Positions 1 through 8,495 of a stretch of 63,735 nt of DNA are shown here, in pieces. The stretch is from Palleronia caenipelagi (lineage in GTDB: Bacteria; Pseudomonadota; Alphaproteobacteria; Rhodobacterales; Rhodobacteraceae). Positions within the stretch are counted from its first letter, which is position 1, and each line of letters begins with the position of its first letter. The stretch is taken from assembly GCF_007004065.1 (NCBI RefSeq), contig NZ_VFSV01000015.1, positions 1 through 63,735 on the forward strand. The letters run 5' to 3'. Under the pieces are notes generated by a model. That model was not told where the DNA came from, did not search any database, and worked only from the letters and a program-made list of their open reading frames with translations. A program made the position numbers and the translations under genes.

Positions 1-236
1 GTATGACGCCGGAATGCGACAATCATGGCCTCCTCCGCTTCGGTGAGAACGGTCGAACGCGGCTCCCTCGGCCCAGTCTTCAAGTCCTCCACCGTCGCCC
101 GCTTGCGCCACTTCGCGACGGTCTTGGGATTGATGCCCAGCTCCTTGCTCAGCTGCGCGAGCGAAGCTTGCGATCGCTGTATTGCAGCTCTGACAGCGTG
201 CGTGGTCGAGGCGCTCCCGTGACGAACTTGTCCCAT
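1..236 (-). CDS. IS481-type transposase, N-terminal part (cut by window edge)
   Basis: The minus-strand frame starts with ATG at 236 and runs off the window, so 78 residues are visible. It begins MGQVRHGSASTTHAVRAAIQ, followed by a helix-turn-helix with the core LGINPKTVAKWRKR (about residues 37-50). This is the usual opening of IS481-family transposases, which recombine DNA with a DDE/RNase H-fold domain that would lie beyond the edge. The start is supported by the family's MGQV opening. The AT-richer stretch to about 300 is probably the element's terminal segment; I could not define the inverted repeat. Whether the full gene is intact cannot be judged. Confidence 0.85.
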   Translation of the reverse strand, partial: MGQVRHGSASTTHAVRAAIQRSQASLAQLSKELGINPKTVAKWRKRATVEDLKTGPREPRSTVLTEAEEAMIVAFRRH

Positions 237-849
237 AATGCTTCCTTCCATTCCTGAGAAAGGATCACACCATCAAACCGTGGGATCAAACAACTAGGCT
301 TGTAGCGCGCGCGATTGGCTCCACATAGGCCGACGCGATCATGACCACCGCCCGGCCCAACAATGCGCCACGCCACGCGCACCCAGTGCTACCGTCTCCG
401 CCGGATCGAGCCGTACCGTAATCATCTGCGACATGAGCGTCATCCTCGTGGATCGTGGATCACCCACCTCAGCACACCAGACGCCACCGGGGCGCGGATA
501 TATAATGAAAGCTCCTTGATACAGTACATATAGCCTTGATCCGCTGCATGAAGATAAGGATCAATGCCTGGGGTCGGCGCTGTTCGCGTGGGGCTATCCA
601 AGTGGAACTGGCGCCGAATCGGTGCTGCGGTGCAATGTCCTCTATAAATTGGTCGACAGGCCTTTTGTCTTGCCGAGGCCGGGTGCGGGCAATCCTGCTG
701 CGAGGGGGGCTGGCGATGGACTGCCGCGGTGCCATGTCCGATGTCAGCCACATGATTTGCGAATTTCAAGGCACCTCGACAGGGTTCGAGGAGGTGCCGC
801 CCGGTTTCTTCAAATGCTCAGGGCCGCCTTGTCAGGCATCGGAGAGGAC
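237..849. other. Gene-poor spacer beside the insertion sequence
   Basis: About 600 bases with no open frame resembling a known protein. Positions 237-300 are probably the outer end of the IS481 element. From 300 on there are only short, compositionally random frames on both strands. A small direct repeat (gtggatc) occurs around 450-460. The right end holds the hairpin at 770-798 that may terminate the DUF2927 gene. This looks like decayed, insertion-prone sequence. Confidence 0.5.
762..798 (-). terminator. Possible terminator of the DUF2927/TelA operon
   Basis: Inverted repeat ggcacctc (770-777) and gaggtgcc (791-798), with a 13-base loop that itself contains tcga/tcga. On the minus strand it is followed by TTGAAATT. 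It lies about 50 bases past the stop codon of the DUF2927 gene. The U-tract is weak, so this is tentative. Confidence 0.4.
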
Positions 850-1824
850 TCAGTAGCTGCCGCCCGCGCGCTCCTCTGCGATGAGGCGAACGAGGGGGCG
901 AGCTTCTTCGAGGCTCATCCCGGCGCGCAGACGCGGATCGTACAGAATGCCCATCAATCTTTCGTCCATGTCGGTCAGGAGCGCAAATTCCTCGTCATCG
1001 TTAAAGATCGAGGGGCGTGCGCGAGGGCTGTCATTCGACATCCCCAACCCTTGGGCGATTTCCTCGTGGTAACAAGATTGCCGCAACAAGTCTGGGTGTT
1101 CCGCGCGGATGATAGAGATGGCACGCGAGTATTTGTTATTGTTGAAATTATCGACGGCGAACACGACGCAGTATGTGGTCTGTGGGAGGTCGAGCAACGT
1201 ATTCAGGGCCTGGTCGGTCAGTCCCGGTGCGAGCCGCTTCAGCTCTGGTCCGAGCGATCGGCGTTCATCTTCGTCGACCACAAAGATGATGAAGTTCCCG
1301 CCACTTCCGACAGTCGAGACGGGGTGCCCGGTGGCCCGGGACAGCCGGTCAGCGTAGCTGCGCACCTCGGCCCGGTCTGAGGCTTCCATTTCCGCAGGGA
1401 CGGAGTCGCCGAAGCGCATTTCGATCCGCACCGGTTTGTCAAAACGGCGCAGATTTGCACGGGTGAGCTGGGCGGTGTGGACACCGCTGTTGGGCGCGTA
1501 TTCCTCATAAAAGGCCAGATCGAAGAATGTGCGCGCGAGCCTGTCCGCGTCCCACGGCGTGTCGGCGCCACCCCGATCCGTGCGCAACAGGCCTTGCCGC
1601 AGGAGCCGGTTCTGGACGAGCTGATAATAGTCGCCCAGCGTGCTATCCTGAGGGCGAGCCGGCTTTTGCGTGTGGGCCGCTGGCGCCGGCGGTACCGGAG
1701 AGACCGGCGCAGGGAGCGCAGCGGTTTCAAGCGGCGGCGCCACGGGAGGTTCCGCCATAAATTGTTGAGCGCAGCCAGCCAGTGTAAACAGGCCGAGAGT
1801 TGCCAGGGTGAGTTTGCTCGTCAT
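850..1824 (-). CDS. DUF2927-family lipoprotein
   Basis: 324 residues from ATG 1824. The N-terminus is a lipoprotein signal with lipobox LAGC (MTSKLTLATLGLFTLAGCAQQ), then a Pro/Ala-rich linker to about residue 60. The globular domain matches the DUF2927 family known from Rhodobacterales; its molecular function is unknown. A longer upstream frame exists, but it overlaps telA and lacks a signal, so the lipobox start was chosen. It lies 4 bases after the telA stop, so it is the last gene of the membrane-protein/XpaC/TelA operon. This suggests an envelope-associated role in the same process. The family call is from recalled sequence similarity. Confidence 0.75.
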   Translation of the reverse strand: MTSKLTLATLGLFTLAGCAQQFMAEPPVAPPLETAALPAPVSPVPPAPAAHTQKPARPQDSTLGDYYQLVQNRLLRQGLLRTDRGGADTPWDADRLARTFFDLAFYEEYAPNSGVHTAQLTRANLRRFDKPVRIEMRFGDSVPAEMEASDRAEVRSYADRLSRATGHPVSTVGSGGNFIIFVVDEDERRSLGPELKRLAPGLTDQALNTLLDLPQTTYCVVFAVDNFNNNKYSRAISIIRAEHPDLLRQSCYHEEIAQGLGMSNDSPRARPSIFNDDEEFALLTDMDERLMGILYDPRLRAGMSLEEARPLVRLIAEERAGGSY

Positions 1825-1828
1825 GTTG

Positions 1829-2989
1829 TCAAATCGCCTGCTCGACCTTTTGAGACTTCGCGCGGGACAGTGTGTCGCGCAGCTCGGCTTCCAGTTTGAC
1901 GAGATCCTGTTCAGCCGTCTGACGGGCTTGCTTCCCGGCATCGGCAATGGCGAGGCTGTCCTCGATCGTGGCAATCAGCTCGGCATTGGCGGCCTTCACC
2001 GCCTCAATGTCAAAGGCACCCCGCTCAACCTCCGTACGGACTTTCGCATTGGCCTCGCGGAGGTTCTTCGCGTTGGAAGTCAGCAGTTCATTCGTCAGAT
2101 CTGTCGCCTCGCGCACCGCATCGGCGGCGTCTTCGCTGCGCTGGATCGTCACCGCCTGTGCCAGCTGGGTCTCCCAGAGGGGCACGGTGTTGACGAGCGT
2201 AGAGTTGATCTTCACGACCAGCGACTTGTCGTTCTCCTGCACCAGCCGGATCGAGGGGAGGGATTGCATGGTGACCTGTCGCGTGAGCTTCAGGTCATGC
2301 ACGCGGCGGTCCAGATCATCGCGGGCGGTGCGCAGATCGCGCAGGGCTTGCGCGTCGATCATGTCGTCGCCCTGCCCGTCGCTTGCCGCAGCTTCGGCGG
2401 CAGGGATCGTCTCGGCATCGAGCTGTCGCAGCTTTTCCTCACCGGCGGCAATATAGAGCGCCAGTTCCTCGTAGAATGCCAGTGTCTTGTCGTAGAGCAG
2501 GTCCAGCGCTTTGATATCCTTCAGGAGCTGGTGCTCATGCCCGTGCAGTGTGGTCGTGATCTCGTCAATCTGCGACTGCACATCCTCGTATTTCGCCATG
2601 AAGCGGCCAATGGGCGCGGCGCGGCCCAGAAGCTTTTCAAAGAAGGTCCGCTTGCGCCGGACATCGAGCTCTTCGGAGGAAAAGCCCCGGATCGCGGCGA
2701 CCATCTCGCGCAGGCTGTCGCCCGCCGGACCGGCATCCTTTGCCTTCACGTCGGCCAGCATGGATTGGCTGATCTTTTGCAGCTCTAGTTGCGCCGGGGC
2801 GCCAAACCCGATGATCGAGCCGGTGTCGCTCATGTCGATCTGCGACAAACGCTGATCGATGGCGGCGCGGGTCTCGCCGTCCGCCTCAGCGTAGACGGGC
2901 ACGTTGGTGGCCCGCGGCGCGGCGAGTTCTTCGAGCGCATCGATGTCTTCCTGCATCTTCGCAACAGCGGTTTTGGGTGTCTCACTCAT
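1829..2989 (-). CDS. telA: TelA/KlaA-family toxic anion resistance protein
   Basis: 386 residues, the usual length of the TelA family (Pfam PF05816), which is linked to tellurite and other toxic-anion or cell-envelope stress. The protein is soluble and strongly alpha-helical or coiled-coil, with a conserved core around KTFFEKLLG-type and KYEDVQSQIDEIT segments and the C-terminal QENDKSLVVKINSTLVNTVP stretch. Its ATG overlaps the TGA of the upstream XpaC-like gene (ATGA, 2986-2989), so translation is coupled. Biochemical activity is not established for the family. Pairing with XpaC-like and TerC genes is a known arrangement. Confidence 0.9.
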   Translation of the reverse strand: MSETPKTAVAKMQEDIDALEELAAPRATNVPVYAEADGETRAAIDQRLSQIDMSDTGSIIGFGAPAQLELQKISQSMLADVKAKDAGPAGDSLREMVAAIRGFSSEELDVRRKRTFFEKLLGRAAPIGRFMAKYEDVQSQIDEITTTLHGHEHQLLKDIKALDLLYDKTLAFYEELALYIAAGEEKLRQLDAETIPAAEAAASDGQGDDMIDAQALRDLRTARDDLDRRVHDLKLTRQVTMQSLPSIRLVQENDKSLVVKINSTLVNTVPLWETQLAQAVTIQRSEDAADAVREATDLTNELLTSNAKNLREANAKVRTEVERGAFDIEAVKAANAELIATIEDSLAIADAGKQARQTAEQDLVKLEAELRDTLSRAKSQKVEQAI

Positions 2990-3855
2990 TCCGTTTCCTC
3001 CAGGGCTTTCAAAGCCAGCCCTTCGCGGTCCAGACGCTCGCGCAGCACATCAATCTCGATGCCGAGATCGGCGCGATCGTCCAGCAACAATGTTTCTGTC
3101 CGTTGTGCGAAACCCTGATCCAGATCGTCGAGCAACGCAACAAGTTGCGCGCGATCCTGCTCAGTTCGAGCCTTTGCGGAGAGATCTGCGTATTTCCGCG
3201 CTGCCTCCTGCGCGCCGAGCAGGTACACGCCGAGCCACCGGCGCGCCTGGGGCAAGTCGCGGGGGTCCTGCTCGATCCGGCGAAACAGGCGGCGGGCGGT
3301 GGCGATAAACTGATCGACGCGGGTGACGAGCTTGCGGTCCCCGGTGCCTTCAATGGCTTTGCGCATGGAGGCGAGGTGGCTTTCGGCTTCGTCCACGGCG
3401 CGGGCGACACGTTCCGCCTGCCAGACCGGGGCGCCACCCGGCAGCTTGTTGCGCCAGGGATCGAAGCCAAAGGCACCCACATGGAGCGCTGCTCCCAGCG
3501 CTGCCAGCACCAGTCCGCCGCCAATCGAGGGCAGGCCGGCGAGGAACAGGCCGAGGCCCAGCAGAGCGGCGCCGAGAGCCTTGCGCGGCAAGGCCGGTCG
3601 GCGCGCGGTGACGCGGGCGAGATAGGCATCCTCTGCCCGCAGGCCGTCACGGGTCAGCTTCGCTGCTGCGATCAGTGCAAAGAACGCTGACAGATCCATC
3701 GCGAGGCCCGATGGATCTTGCCCCCATCCGGTAAACAGCAGTGGGATCGGCGCGATGAACAGCGCGTTGGCGCGGGCGCCAGCCCGGGACCTGCGCGCTC
3801 CGTCCCATGTCGAGGAGGTGCCGGGGGAATGGGGTCCGGTGTATTTCTGCGCCAT
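2986..3855 (-). CDS. XpaC-like membrane protein (5-bromo-4-chloroindolyl phosphate hydrolysis family)
   Basis: 289 residues from ATG 3855. The N-terminal third is basic and then hydrophobic, with probable membrane segments at about residues 30-43, 52-66 and 92-125. The rest is a helical cytosolic domain rich in Arg, Glu and Ala, typical of XpaC-family partners of TelA. A frame open further upstream would swallow the small gene at 3855-4061. The start at MAQKYTG is favoured because it overlaps that gene's stop by one base (TGATG). Function is unproven; the operon with telA suggests a membrane anchor or partner for TelA. Confidence 0.75.
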   Translation of the reverse strand: MAQKYTGPHSPGTSSTWDGARRSRAGARANALFIAPIPLLFTGWGQDPSGLAMDLSAFFALIAAAKLTRDGLRAEDAYLARVTARRPALPRKALGAALLGLGLFLAGLPSIGGGLVLAALGAALHVGAFGFDPWRNKLPGGAPVWQAERVARAVDEAESHLASMRKAIEGTGDRKLVTRVDQFIATARRLFRRIEQDPRDLPQARRWLGVYLLGAQEAARKYADLSAKARTEQDRAQLVALLDDLDQGFAQRTETLLLDDRADLGIEIDVLRERLDREGLALKALEETE

Positions 3856-4061
3856 CAGCCGCCTCCCCAGATCGCCGCGTAGACGATCAGAGCGACGAGC
3901 AGCAGGTAGGACAAACGTTGCATCGGGGGATCTCCCGCTCGGGTCAGGGTTCGGAGCCCGGTGCCCGCCTGACGGGCGGCCGGGCTGACGTGCCGGATAA
4001 CCCCGCTCAGAACCACTGCGCCAAGGAAGGCGATGAGGGCGATCAGGATCAGGCGCGGCAT
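3855..4061 (-). CDS. Small two-helix membrane protein
   Basis: 68 residues, unrecognised by name. Hydrophobic segments lie at about residues 3-21 and 50-66, separated by a short basic linker with SPAARQAG and LTRAGDPP, so a hairpin membrane protein is likely. The stop shares a base with the start of the XpaC-like gene (TGATG at 3853-3857), which argues for real, coupled translation. It would be the first gene of the XpaC-TelA-DUF2927 operon. The function is unknown. Confidence 0.6.
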   Translation of the reverse strand: MPRLILIALIAFLGAVVLSGVIRHVSPAARQAGTGLRTLTRAGDPPMQRLSYLLLVALIVYAAIWGGG

Positions 4062-4119
4062 CTTCGTCTCCGGTTGTTAACACCTTTGACATAGGATGCC
4101 GCACTCCGTGCGGCTAGGG

Positions 4120-4974
4120 TCAGCCGTGCAGAGATCCACCGCTTTGGGCTTTGCGCTCCGCGGCCAGCTTCCGGGAATAGCCGGACTGGATGATCTCGAC
4201 GGCAAAGAGCACCAGCACCGAGAAATAGAAGGTCGATTTTGACATCGGCACGATCTCGTAGCCAAAGACCTTCAGGGCCAGATCCTTGGCGCTGTCATGA
4301 TCCATGCCCATGGCCTCGGCGCCATGCACGGCAGCCTGCCCCGCTTCGCCCAGCAGAACCACGCCCACGATCAGCAGGATGAACAGGCCCAGAACCTCGA
4401 ACATGCGGTTTTTCTGGATAAAGGCCGTCACCCAGTCCGCGAGCAGCAGCATCAGCAGGCCCGACAGGACGATTGCGGTGGCCAGGACTGGGAAGACATC
4501 GGTGATTGCCAGTGCCGACAGCACGGAGTCGAAGGAAAAGATCAGGTTCATGAACACGATCAGCAGGACAACCTGCAGGGCCGATTTTCCGGATTTCCCT
4601 TCGATATCGGCGTGGGTATCCTCGACCGAGAGCAGGTGAGCGATCTCCTTGACCGCCGTGTACATGATGAAGATGCCGCCGAAGATGAAGACCACGGTCG
4701 AGAAGTTGACGCCGCCGGTCAGCACGCCCTCCCAGTCGAATATGTAGAACGGATCGGACAGGGCGTCGATCAGGCGCACCATCACGAAGAGCAGCACGAC
4801 GCGAGAGGCCACGGCGATGATGATGCCCCAGAAGCGCACTGATTTCTGCTGCGCGACCGGTGCCCGCTGGGACTCGATCGAGATGTAGAGCAGGTTGTCG
4901 AAGCCCAGAACCGCTTGCAGAAACAGCAGCATCAGCAGGTTGCCGGCATTTTCGATGGTCAGAAGATCAGCCAT
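4120..4974 (-). CDS. TerC-family integral membrane protein
   Basis: 284 residues with seven or more membrane segments. The opening NLLMLLFLQAVLGFDNLLYI and the later LIFSFDSVLSALAIT carry the paired acidic residues (GFDN and SFDS) typical of TerC (PF03741), a family tied to tellurite resistance and to metal-ion (Mn) handling at the membrane. It lies upstream of and co-directional with the XpaC-TelA operon, about 60 bases away. A small hairpin (4098-4114, gccgcac/gtgcggc) sits between, so it may be a separate transcript with read-through. The substrate is unknown here. Confidence 0.9.
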   Translation of the reverse strand: MADLLTIENAGNLLMLLFLQAVLGFDNLLYISIESQRAPVAQQKSVRFWGIIIAVASRVVLLFVMVRLIDALSDPFYIFDWEGVLTGGVNFSTVVFIFGGIFIMYTAVKEIAHLLSVEDTHADIEGKSGKSALQVVLLIVFMNLIFSFDSVLSALAITDVFPVLATAIVLSGLLMLLLADWVTAFIQKNRMFEVLGLFILLIVGVVLLGEAGQAAVHGAEAMGMDHDSAKDLALKVFGYEIVPMSKSTFYFSVLVLFAVEIIQSGYSRKLAAERKAQSGGSLHG

Positions 4975-5170
4975 CCGTCCCTCCGTGTATCAGTTTCGCA
5001 GGGACCTAGCGCGACGTGGCGGGCATGTCACGCCGCCCGGTCCCGATTTGGCGAAACACCTCTTCGGAAGATGCTCCGAGCGGATCGGTTCTCTCATGAC
5101 AGGTCAAGTGTTAGACTGCTCGTGGAGATGGAATCGCGCCAAATTTAGGTCAATCCAGTGGGGAAAGACC

Positions 5171-6103
5171 ATGCGTTACATACCTGCTATACTTGCCATG
5201 TCACTTACCCCGCTGGTTGTCAGTCCGGCTGCCGCTGTTGAAAGTGGGTTCAGCCTGTATTTGCCGGGTGCCGCCGGTGATATCGTGTTGGCCCAGTCAC
5301 CCGAACCGGGCCTGCAGGTGGCCTTTACCGCGCTTTATTGCAGTGGCGAGGTTGATGAGGTCGTTGCGCAGGGCAAGTTGAACTTTGGTGTGGATCTCGA
5401 CCTGTCGCTGGGGATCCTTTCTGCCAGCTACACATTCGATCAGGAGGTCTTTGGCGGCACCTACACTGTCGGGGCGGCCTTGCCTGTGGGACGGGCGGAT
5501 CTGGACGCGACGCTGACCAGTCGCCTCGGTAATCGCAGCGTGTCGGTCAATGATGACTCTTTTTCCATCGGTGACATGGCCATCACCCCGATCCAGCTGA
5601 ACTGGAGCAGCGGCCGCTTCTCCTACAAGTTGGCGGAGACGATTTTCATCCCCACCGGAGGCTATGACAAGGATGACGTGGTCAATGTTGGGCTCAATCG
5701 CTGGGGCTTCGACACCACATTTGCTATGACCTATTTCAACGAGGTCACGAAGACGGAGTTTTCCATCGCGCCCGGCCTGCTGTTCAATCTCGAGAACGAT
5801 GACACTGATTACGACTCCGGCGACGAATTTCACGTGGATTTCACCGTCAATCAGTTCCTGAGCGATACGCTCGCGGTCGGTCTGCGCGGGTACTACTACC
5901 GGCAAATCAGCGATGATAGTGGCTCAGGCGCGCGTCTGGGCGGCTTTCGTGGGAAAGGGGCCGGGATCGGGCCGGGCTTTGTCTGGTTCCCGAAATTTGC
6001 CGGGGGCCAGCTCTCCGTGCTCGGGAAGTACATCCATGATTTCGAGACGAAAAACCGCTTTGACGGGGACCTGACGACCCTGACGGCCGCGTGGAAGTTC
6101 TGA
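5171..6103 (+). CDS. Outer-membrane beta-barrel protein (phenol MetA/SphA-like transporter family)
   Basis: 310 residues from ATG 5171, preceded by a purine-rich GTGGGGAAAG. A signal peptide ends near residue 22 (VVSPAAA). The remainder alternates short amphipathic strands with turns and ends in an aromatic residue (TAAWKF), as beta-barrel outer-membrane proteins do. The pattern, including LYLPGAAGDIV near the start and the IFIPTGGYDKDD motif, resembles the SphA/meta-pathway phenol-degradation transporter family (Phenol_MetA_deg). An upstream open frame lacks a signal and was not used. It stands alone, converging on bchJ with only 6 bases between the stops. The substrate is unknown. Confidence 0.7.
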   Translation: MRYIPAILAMSLTPLVVSPAAAVESGFSLYLPGAAGDIVLAQSPEPGLQVAFTALYCSGEVDEVVAQGKLNFGVDLDLSLGILSASYTFDQEVFGGTYTVGAALPVGRADLDATLTSRLGNRSVSVNDDSFSIGDMAITPIQLNWSSGRFSYKLAETIFIPTGGYDKDDVVNVGLNRWGFDTTFAMTYFNEVTKTEFSIAPGLLFNLENDDTDYDSGDEFHVDFTVNQFLSDTLAVGLRGYYYRQISDDSGSGARLGGFRGKGAGIGPGFVWFPKFAGGQLSVLGKYIHDFETKNRFDGDLTTLTAAWKF

Positions 6104-6109
6104 GAAAAG

Positions 6110-6688
6110 CTAGGACCTGTGAAGGGTAAAGTGGCAGGTGGCGTGACCCGGCTGGGCGCCACACGTGGTCTCGGTGCAGGTGCAACCGGGGTGGACAAGT
6201 GTCTGATAGAGATGCGCAAACACTGCGGCGTGCCAGTGACACAGCGGCACGTCGCTGGTCTCGCCCGCGATGAGCGGGTTGTGACGGATTTCGAAATCCC
6301 ACGGATCGATGGCGCGGAACTGGCCGGATCCAGCGAAGGTCCAGGCGTGTTTCGTGATCGCGCGGGACAGGGCGCGGGCGGCCAGCGGCGCCGGCAGGGC
6401 CTGCAGTAGCATTTGCGCGGGCCGGGGGATGCGGTGGGCGAGGATGTATCGCGCCGTATCGCGCCCCGCGGCGGCGGCCAGTTCGGATGCGAGATCAGGA
6501 AGCTCAGTCCGCAACAGCCGGTGCAGCCGCGCGGCCTCTCCCTCGGGGATCATCTCTGTGCCGTCGGGGATCGTCGCCCCGGCGCGGGCCAGCATTCCCT
6601 CCGCGTCACCCAGACGGGCGAGCTGGGGCAGGAGTTGCAGGATGGCGTTGGGGCCAATCAGCCCCGCCGCCCTTTCGTCCTCAGACAT
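6110..6688 (-). CDS. bchJ: BchJ-type 4-vinyl reductase-domain protein (bacteriochlorophyll biosynthesis)
   Basis: 192 residues from ATG 6688, which overlaps the bchE stop by 8 bases. It has the opening [15 protein letters not shown] typical of BchJ and the C-terminal V4R-fold pattern with clustered Cys ([21 protein letters not shown]). BchJ affects reduction or handling of the 8-vinyl group of chlorophyllide precursors. Its direct enzymatic role is debated, since BciA/BciB or COR perform the reduction in many species. A GTG at 6715 would add 9 residues; the MSEDERAAG start was preferred. The bchE-bchJ order matches purple bacterial photosynthesis clusters. Confidence 0.85.
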   Translation of the reverse strand: MSEDERAAGLIGPNAILQLLPQLARLGDAEGMLARAGATIPDGTEMIPEGEAARLHRLLRTELPDLASELAAAAGRDTARYILAHRIPRPAQMLLQALPAPLAARALSRAITKHAWTFAGSGQFRAIDPWDFEIRHNPLIAGETSDVPLCHWHAAVFAHLYQTLVHPGCTCTETTCGAQPGHATCHFTLHRS

Positions 6689-8345
6689 CCTCCATCTGCT
6701 GTGTGCCGCCGCCACAGGCGCGGATCTCGGCGCCGTTTGGCATCTTGAAGCCCTCTCCCCGCTCGGTCGCGCGCTCTTTCATCTGCGCCCGCACCGCTTC
6801 GCGGCGCTCGGCGGCGCGGGCGGCCTTGTCGGCGGAGGCCTCCCAGTCTTCGAGCTGCGCCTCGGCCAGCTGCCGGGTCTCATCGAAGTGGAAATCCACC
6901 GATTTCTTCGTCTGCGGGCCCCAATAGCCAGCCTTTCCGAGATCATAGAACGTCCGCTGGAACCCGGCCTTCATGAAGGCATAGAGGCAGCCCAACAGAT
7001 ACCGCCGCCGGAAGCCTGTGCCGCGCCACGGATAGTGGAACAGGGCTTTGCGGGAATAGAAACGCCGGTAATTGTTCATCACCCGGTCGAGCAGTTCCCC
7101 CCGCTCCATGGCGGCGGGCTTCATGATCGGGGTGACGAAGTTGTATTTGGAGAAGTCATAGACCTCTACCTGATCCTTCAGCTCCTGAAAGAGCGGGGTA
7201 AAGGGCCAGGGCGTGTACATGGACCAGTTCGCCAGATCCGGCTGCCAGTCCCAGGCCATGCGGTAGGTTTCCTCCAGCGTCTCAGCGGTCTCATTGTCGA
7301 GTCCGACGATAAACTGCGCCTCCACAAGGATATCAGCCTCGCGCAAGAGACGGATCGCAGTCTTGTTCTCGTCGACCTTGGTTTCCTTGTTGAACTGGTC
7401 GAGCTTCATCTGCGCGGCGGCCTCGGTGCCCAACGACACATGGACCAACCCGGCCTTGCGGTAGAATTTCAGCAGGTCGCGGTCGCGGTAGATATCCGTA
7501 ACTCGCGTGTTGATCCCCCATTTTACCCGCTTGGGCAGGTCACGGTCGATCAGCTCCTGGCAGAAAGCGATGAATTTGCGTTTGTTGATCGTGGGCTCTT
7601 CGTCAGCGAGGATAAAGAACCCTACGCCGTGGTTCTCGACCAGATCCTCGATCTCATCCACCACATCCTTGGGGTCGCGCACGCGGTAGTCGCGCCAGAA
7701 TTTCCACTGGCTGCAGAAGGAACAGGTGAAGGGGCATCCGCGCGCGAGGTTCGGGATCGCCACCCGGGTGCCCAGCGGGATGTAGATGTATTTGCTCCAC
7801 TCCAGCACCGTCCAGTCGGGCTTGATCTTGCTGAGATCCTTGACCGTCGACGCGGCGGGGGTGGAGACGATCTCCTCTCCGTCGCGAAACGCGAGACCTC
7901 TGATCTTATGGCGATCCGCAGGCCAGCGCCCGTCCTCGATGGCCAGCATCAGCTCGGTGCAGATCTCTTCGCCCTCGCCGCGCACGATGACGTCGATCCA
8001 AGGCGCCTCGGAGAGGACCTGCTTGAACATGAAGGTCGCATGAACGCCGCCCAGCACCCTCACCGCGTCCGGCGCCACATCGCGGGCGATCTTTAACACA
8101 TCTTCGGCGCGGTAAATCGACGGGGTGATGGCGGTGACACCGACCACATCGGGCCGCAGCTCTGCGATCTGGATCGCGAGATCTGCGTCCTCAATATTGT
8201 CTGTCATGGCATCGATGAAATGCACATCGTCAAAGCCCGCTTGTCGGAGATGACCCGTCAGATAGGCCACCCAGGCCGGGGGCCATGTTCCGGCGATTTC
8301 GGCGCCGCCTGAGCGGTAGTTCGGGTGTACAAATAGAATCCGCAT
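6681..8345 (-). CDS. bchE: Mg-protoporphyrin IX monomethyl ester anaerobic oxidative cyclase
   Basis: 554 residues. The N-terminus [19 protein letters not shown] is the BchE hallmark, so the start is ATG 8345, with GGAGAG five bases upstream. A cobalamin-binding Rossmann domain covers about residues 1-140 and a radical-SAM domain follows, with the [4Fe-4S] motif at Cys204, Cys208 and Cys211 (GCPFTCSFC). BchE closes the fifth (isocyclic) ring of bacteriochlorophyll using water-derived oxygen, so it works without O2. It is cotranscribed with bchJ. Two PpsR/CrtJ palindromes and an FNR-type box lie just upstream, implying repression by PpsR under oxygen and activation by FnrL at low oxygen. No other bch, crt or puf gene is in the window. 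Confidence 0.95.
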   Translation of the reverse strand: MRILFVHPNYRSGGAEIAGTWPPAWVAYLTGHLRQAGFDDVHFIDAMTDNIEDADLAIQIAELRPDVVGVTAITPSIYRAEDVLKIARDVAPDAVRVLGGVHATFMFKQVLSEAPWIDVIVRGEGEEICTELMLAIEDGRWPADRHKIRGLAFRDGEEIVSTPAASTVKDLSKIKPDWTVLEWSKYIYIPLGTRVAIPNLARGCPFTCSFCSQWKFWRDYRVRDPKDVVDEIEDLVENHGVGFFILADEEPTINKRKFIAFCQELIDRDLPKRVKWGINTRVTDIYRDRDLLKFYRKAGLVHVSLGTEAAAQMKLDQFNKETKVDENKTAIRLLREADILVEAQFIVGLDNETAETLEETYRMAWDWQPDLANWSMYTPWPFTPLFQELKDQVEVYDFSKYNFVTPIMKPAAMERGELLDRVMNNYRRFYSRKALFHYPWRGTGFRRRYLLGCLYAFMKAGFQRTFYDLGKAGYWGPQTKKSVDFHFDETRQLAEAQLEDWEASADKAARAAERREAVRAQMKERATERGEGFKMPNGAEIRACGGGTQQMEDV

Positions 8346-8359
8346 GTCACTCTCCGATG

Positions 8360-8377
8360 TGTAAATCATGCTTAACA
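8360..8377. promoter_or_regulatory. PpsR/CrtJ palindrome 1 upstream of bchE
   Basis: TGTAAATCATGCTTAACA fits TGT-N12-ACA exactly. It lies 15 bases upstream of the bchE ATG, separated from palindrome 2 by 7 bases. Paired sites about 8 bases apart are the known arrangement for cooperative binding of PpsR/CrtJ, the aerobic repressor of photosynthesis genes. The regulator itself is not in the window. Confidence 0.8.
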
Positions 8378-8384
8378 CATCTAC

Positions 8385-8402
8385 TGTAAGATAAATTTGA
8401 CA
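8385..8402. promoter_or_regulatory. PpsR/CrtJ palindrome 2 upstream of bchE
   Basis: TGTAAGATAAATTTGACA is a second exact TGT-N12-ACA match. Its ACA half overlaps the FNR-type box at 8397-8410, so the repressor and the anaerobic activator would compete for, or jointly occupy, the same DNA. Confidence 0.8.
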
Positions 8403-8410
8403 TATATCAA
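8397..8410. promoter_or_regulatory. FNR/FnrL-type box upstream of bchE
   Basis: TTGACATATATCAA matches the FNR consensus TTGAT-N4-ATCAA in 9 of 10 defined positions. FnrL activation of bchE under low oxygen is established in Rhodobacter species. The box is centred about 59 bases upstream of the bchE start codon. Confidence 0.75.
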
Positions 8411-8429
8411 CCGGAGAGTTTCCCGGGCA

Positions 8430-8469
8430 CCAGCAAAAGAAATCAGGCCGCCCGGTGAGGGGCGGCCTG
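8430..8469 (-). terminator. Rho-independent terminator of the glucose dehydrogenase gene
   Basis: Perfect inverted repeat CAGGCCGCCC (8444-8453) and GGGCGGCCTG (8460-8469) with a 6-base loop. On the minus strand it is followed by ATTTCTTTT. It lies just past the gcd stop codon at 8496 and insulates bchE, which is read in the same direction, from gcd transcription. Confidence 0.85.
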
Positions 8470-8495
8470 TCCTTTGAGTTCAGGGGCGTGTTGGT

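Noticed and set aside
300-849. Short frames that could be genes beside the IS481 end
   Set aside because: They lack family signatures and ribosome-binding sites, and overlap one another on both strands in random fashion.
6309-8096. Open frame of 595 codons on the plus strand
   Set aside because: It lies opposite bchE and bchJ, which have unmistakable motifs. The antisense protein has no signature.
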